The notes beneath the pieces are model-generated. The model was not told where the DNA came from, did no database searches, and saw only the letters and a list, made by a program, of their open reading frames with translations. Of a stretch of DNA of 64,000 nt, positions 62,809 to 64,000 are shown in pieces; position 1 is the first letter of the stretch, and the number at the start of each line of letters is the position of its first letter. Source of the DNA: Nitrosovibrio sp. Nv6 (GTDB taxonomy: Bacteria; Pseudomonadota; Gammaproteobacteria; Burkholderiales; Nitrosomonadaceae); the NCBI RefSeq assembly GCF_900110495.1, contig NZ_FODX01000001.1, positions 992,001 through 1,056,000 of the forward strand, read 5' to 3'. The translations under genes were made by a program, and so were the position numbers.

Positions 62809-63684
62809 TCACAGCACTGATTTGAGCACTTTGCCCATCTCGGCGGGATTTCGCGTGACTTTAATCCCGCACTCCTCCAGCACCGCAAGCTTTTCCTGCG
62901 CCGTGCCCTTGCCGCCCGAAATGACCGCGCCGGCATGCCCCATGCGTCTACCCGGCGGCGCTGTCAGGCCGGCAATGAAACCGACCAGTGGTTTTTGCAT
63001 ATTATCCCTGACCCAGCGGGCACAATCTTCCTCATCGGAACCCCCGATTTCGCCTACCATCAAAACGGCATCGGTTTCATCGTCGTCATTGAACAATTTC
63101 ATCACATCAAGATGTTTCAGGCCATTCACCGGGTCACCGCCAATACCTATACAGGTGGACTGTCCCAATCCCTGCTCCATCAATTGCGCCACCGCCTCGT
63201 ATGTCAGCGTTCCGGAGCGCGACACCACGCCAATGCGGCCCTTCTTGTGGATGTAGCCCGGCATGATACCTATCTTGATTTCGTCGGGTGTGATAATGCC
63301 CGGACAGTTGGGGCCGATCAATCTGGTTTTACGCCCCTGCATCTTGTAGCAGATGCGCAACATGTCGCGAACCGGGATGCCCTCAGTAATGCAGATTACC
63401 AGGTCCAGTTCAGCATCCACCGCCTCATCGATCGCGGCAGCGGCGAATGGCGGCGGCACGTAGATTACGGAAACCGTTGCACCGGTCGCCTGCTTTGCCT
63501 CCCTGACGGTGGCAAATACCGGAATACCTTCGAAGTCCTCGCCCGCTTTTTTCGGATTTACCCCGGCAACAAAACAATCTTTTCCGTAAGCGTAATCACG
63601 GCACATCCGAGTATGGAACTGCCCGGTCTTGCCGGTAATACCCTGCGTCATCACCCGGGTGTCCCGGTTAATCAGGATGGACAT
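62809..63684 (-). CDS. sucD: Succinate-CoA ligase alpha subunit
   Basis: Interconverts succinyl-CoA and succinate with GTP or ATP formation in the TCA cycle. The 291-residue subunit has the CoA-binding GKTGQFHTRMCRDYAYG near 17-33, PNCPGIITPDE near 125-135, and the phosphohistidine in RMGHAGAVISGGKGT near 243-257. It starts two bases after the sucC stop; both are translated from one transcript. Confidence 0.97.
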   Translation of the reverse strand: MSILINRDTRVMTQGITGKTGQFHTRMCRDYAYGKDCFVAGVNPKKAGEDFEGIPVFATVREAKQATGATVSVIYVPPPFAAAAIDEAVDAELDLVICITEGIPVRDMLRICYKMQGRKTRLIGPNCPGIITPDEIKIGIMPGYIHKKGRIGVVSRSGTLTYEAVAQLMEQGLGQSTCIGIGGDPVNGLKHLDVMKLFNDDDETDAVLMVGEIGGSDEEDCARWVRDNMQKPLVGFIAGLTAPPGRRMGHAGAVISGGKGTAQEKLAVLEECGIKVTRNPAEMGKVLKSVL

Positions 63685-63685
63685 G

Positions 63686-64000
63686 TTATGCTCCTCCCAT
63701 CGCTGATTCCGCTGCCGACGCTGCCGCCGTAACAGCCTTCTCCGCGGCGTCGGCCATATTGCCCGCCGAAATAATCAGCAACCTGGACTCGGCGAGAATC
63801 TTTTTGCCCAAGTCCACATTGGTCCCTTCGAGTCGCACCACCAATGGCACCTTCAGCTTCACCTCGCGCGCCGCTGCCACCACCCCTTCGGCAATCACGT
63901 CGCACTTCATGATGCCGCCAAATATGTTTATCAATATGGCTTGCAGATTCGGGTTGCGTAGCATCAGTTTGAACGCCTCCGCCACCTTCTCGGCGGTGGC
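63686..64000 (-). CDS. sucC: Succinate-CoA ligase beta subunit, C-terminal part
   Basis: Only the last 104 codons are in the window; the gene continues beyond base 64000. The fragment contains [21 protein letters not shown], the typical segment of the beta-subunit ligase domain, and [19 protein letters not shown]. The TAA stop is two bases before the sucD start. Together they form the complete heterodimer. Confidence 0.95.
   Translation of the reverse strand, partial: ATAEKVAEAFKLMLRNPNLQAILINIFGGIMKCDVIAEGVVAAAREVKLKVPLVVRLEGTNVDLGKKILAESRLLIISAGNMADAAEKAVTAAASAAESAMGGA

Overview
The window is a gene-dense stretch of an ordinary bacterial chromosome. It has no prophage, insertion sequence, integron or CRISPR array that I can see. 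The gene content and order point to a betaproteobacterium, most likely an ammonia oxidiser of the Nitrosospira/Nitrosomonas group. Supporting points are the rpsF-priB-rpsR-rplI-dnaB block, the dacC-dat-ybeD-lipB-lipA block, lysC followed by tRNA-Ser, a divergent ybbA/tesA pair, a divergent bamD/rluD pair, a PEP-CTERM/exosortase-associated acyltransferase, and tRNA genes that encode their own CCA. The genus is inferred from recalled gene neighbourhoods, not from a database search.

Layout. 1-6.1 kb: a small CxxC protein, tRNA-Arg, and a minus-strand cluster of a family 2 glycoside hydrolase, galT, galK and a zinc alcohol dehydrogenase. 6.5-9.4 kb: a secreted Asp/Gly/His-rich protein, tRNA-Ser and aspartate kinase. 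9.4-13.2 kb: a small regulator-like protein, a radical SAM protein facing a QueD-family protein, a peroxiredoxin and a PIN-PhoH ATPase. 13.2-19.6 kb: dnaB and the ribosomal S6/PriB/S18/L9 operon, rlmB, rnr and tRNA-Leu. 19.6-26.2 kb: a 1.1 kb gene-poor gap, the exosortase-associated acyltransferase, then an operon of a PstS-like periplasmic protein, a porin and a GGDEF-EAL receptor. 26.4-31.9 kb: aroC, a 63-residue protein coupled to a quinone oxidoreductase, an M17 aminopeptidase, thyA and folA. 31.9-37.7 kb: an ornithine/lysine decarboxylase with a short upstream reading frame, dcd, apbC and metG. 37.7-43.8 kb: a dispersed-type repeat, an RND pump with its adaptor, ybbA and tesA. 44-50.2 kb: uspA-like, bamD, rluD, pgeF, a ZIP transporter, rimO and a c-type cytochrome. 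50.2-51.1 kb is nearly empty. 51.1-54.7 kb is an Mla/MCE lipid-transport operon. 54.7-64 kb: a DUF4197 lipoprotein, the lipoate/PBP5 block, a HerA-like ATPase, a CobD/AmpE-like membrane protein, sucD and the end of sucC.

How the parts work together. The first cluster can cleave a galactoside or related glycoside, phosphorylate galactose and exchange it onto UDP. No transporter, epimerase or mutarotase lies beside it. Most other genes are housekeeping: translation, replication, folate/dTMP, lipoylation, TCA and envelope assembly. The parts with least obvious explanation are the periplasmic-protein/porin/c-di-GMP operon, the lone exosortase-associated acyltransferase beside a gene-poor gap, and the short leader reading frame ahead of the decarboxylase.

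Limits. All function calls come from recognising motifs by eye. Start codons were moved where a ribosome binding site or family length argued for it, and each move is stated. Promoters and terminators are read by eye.
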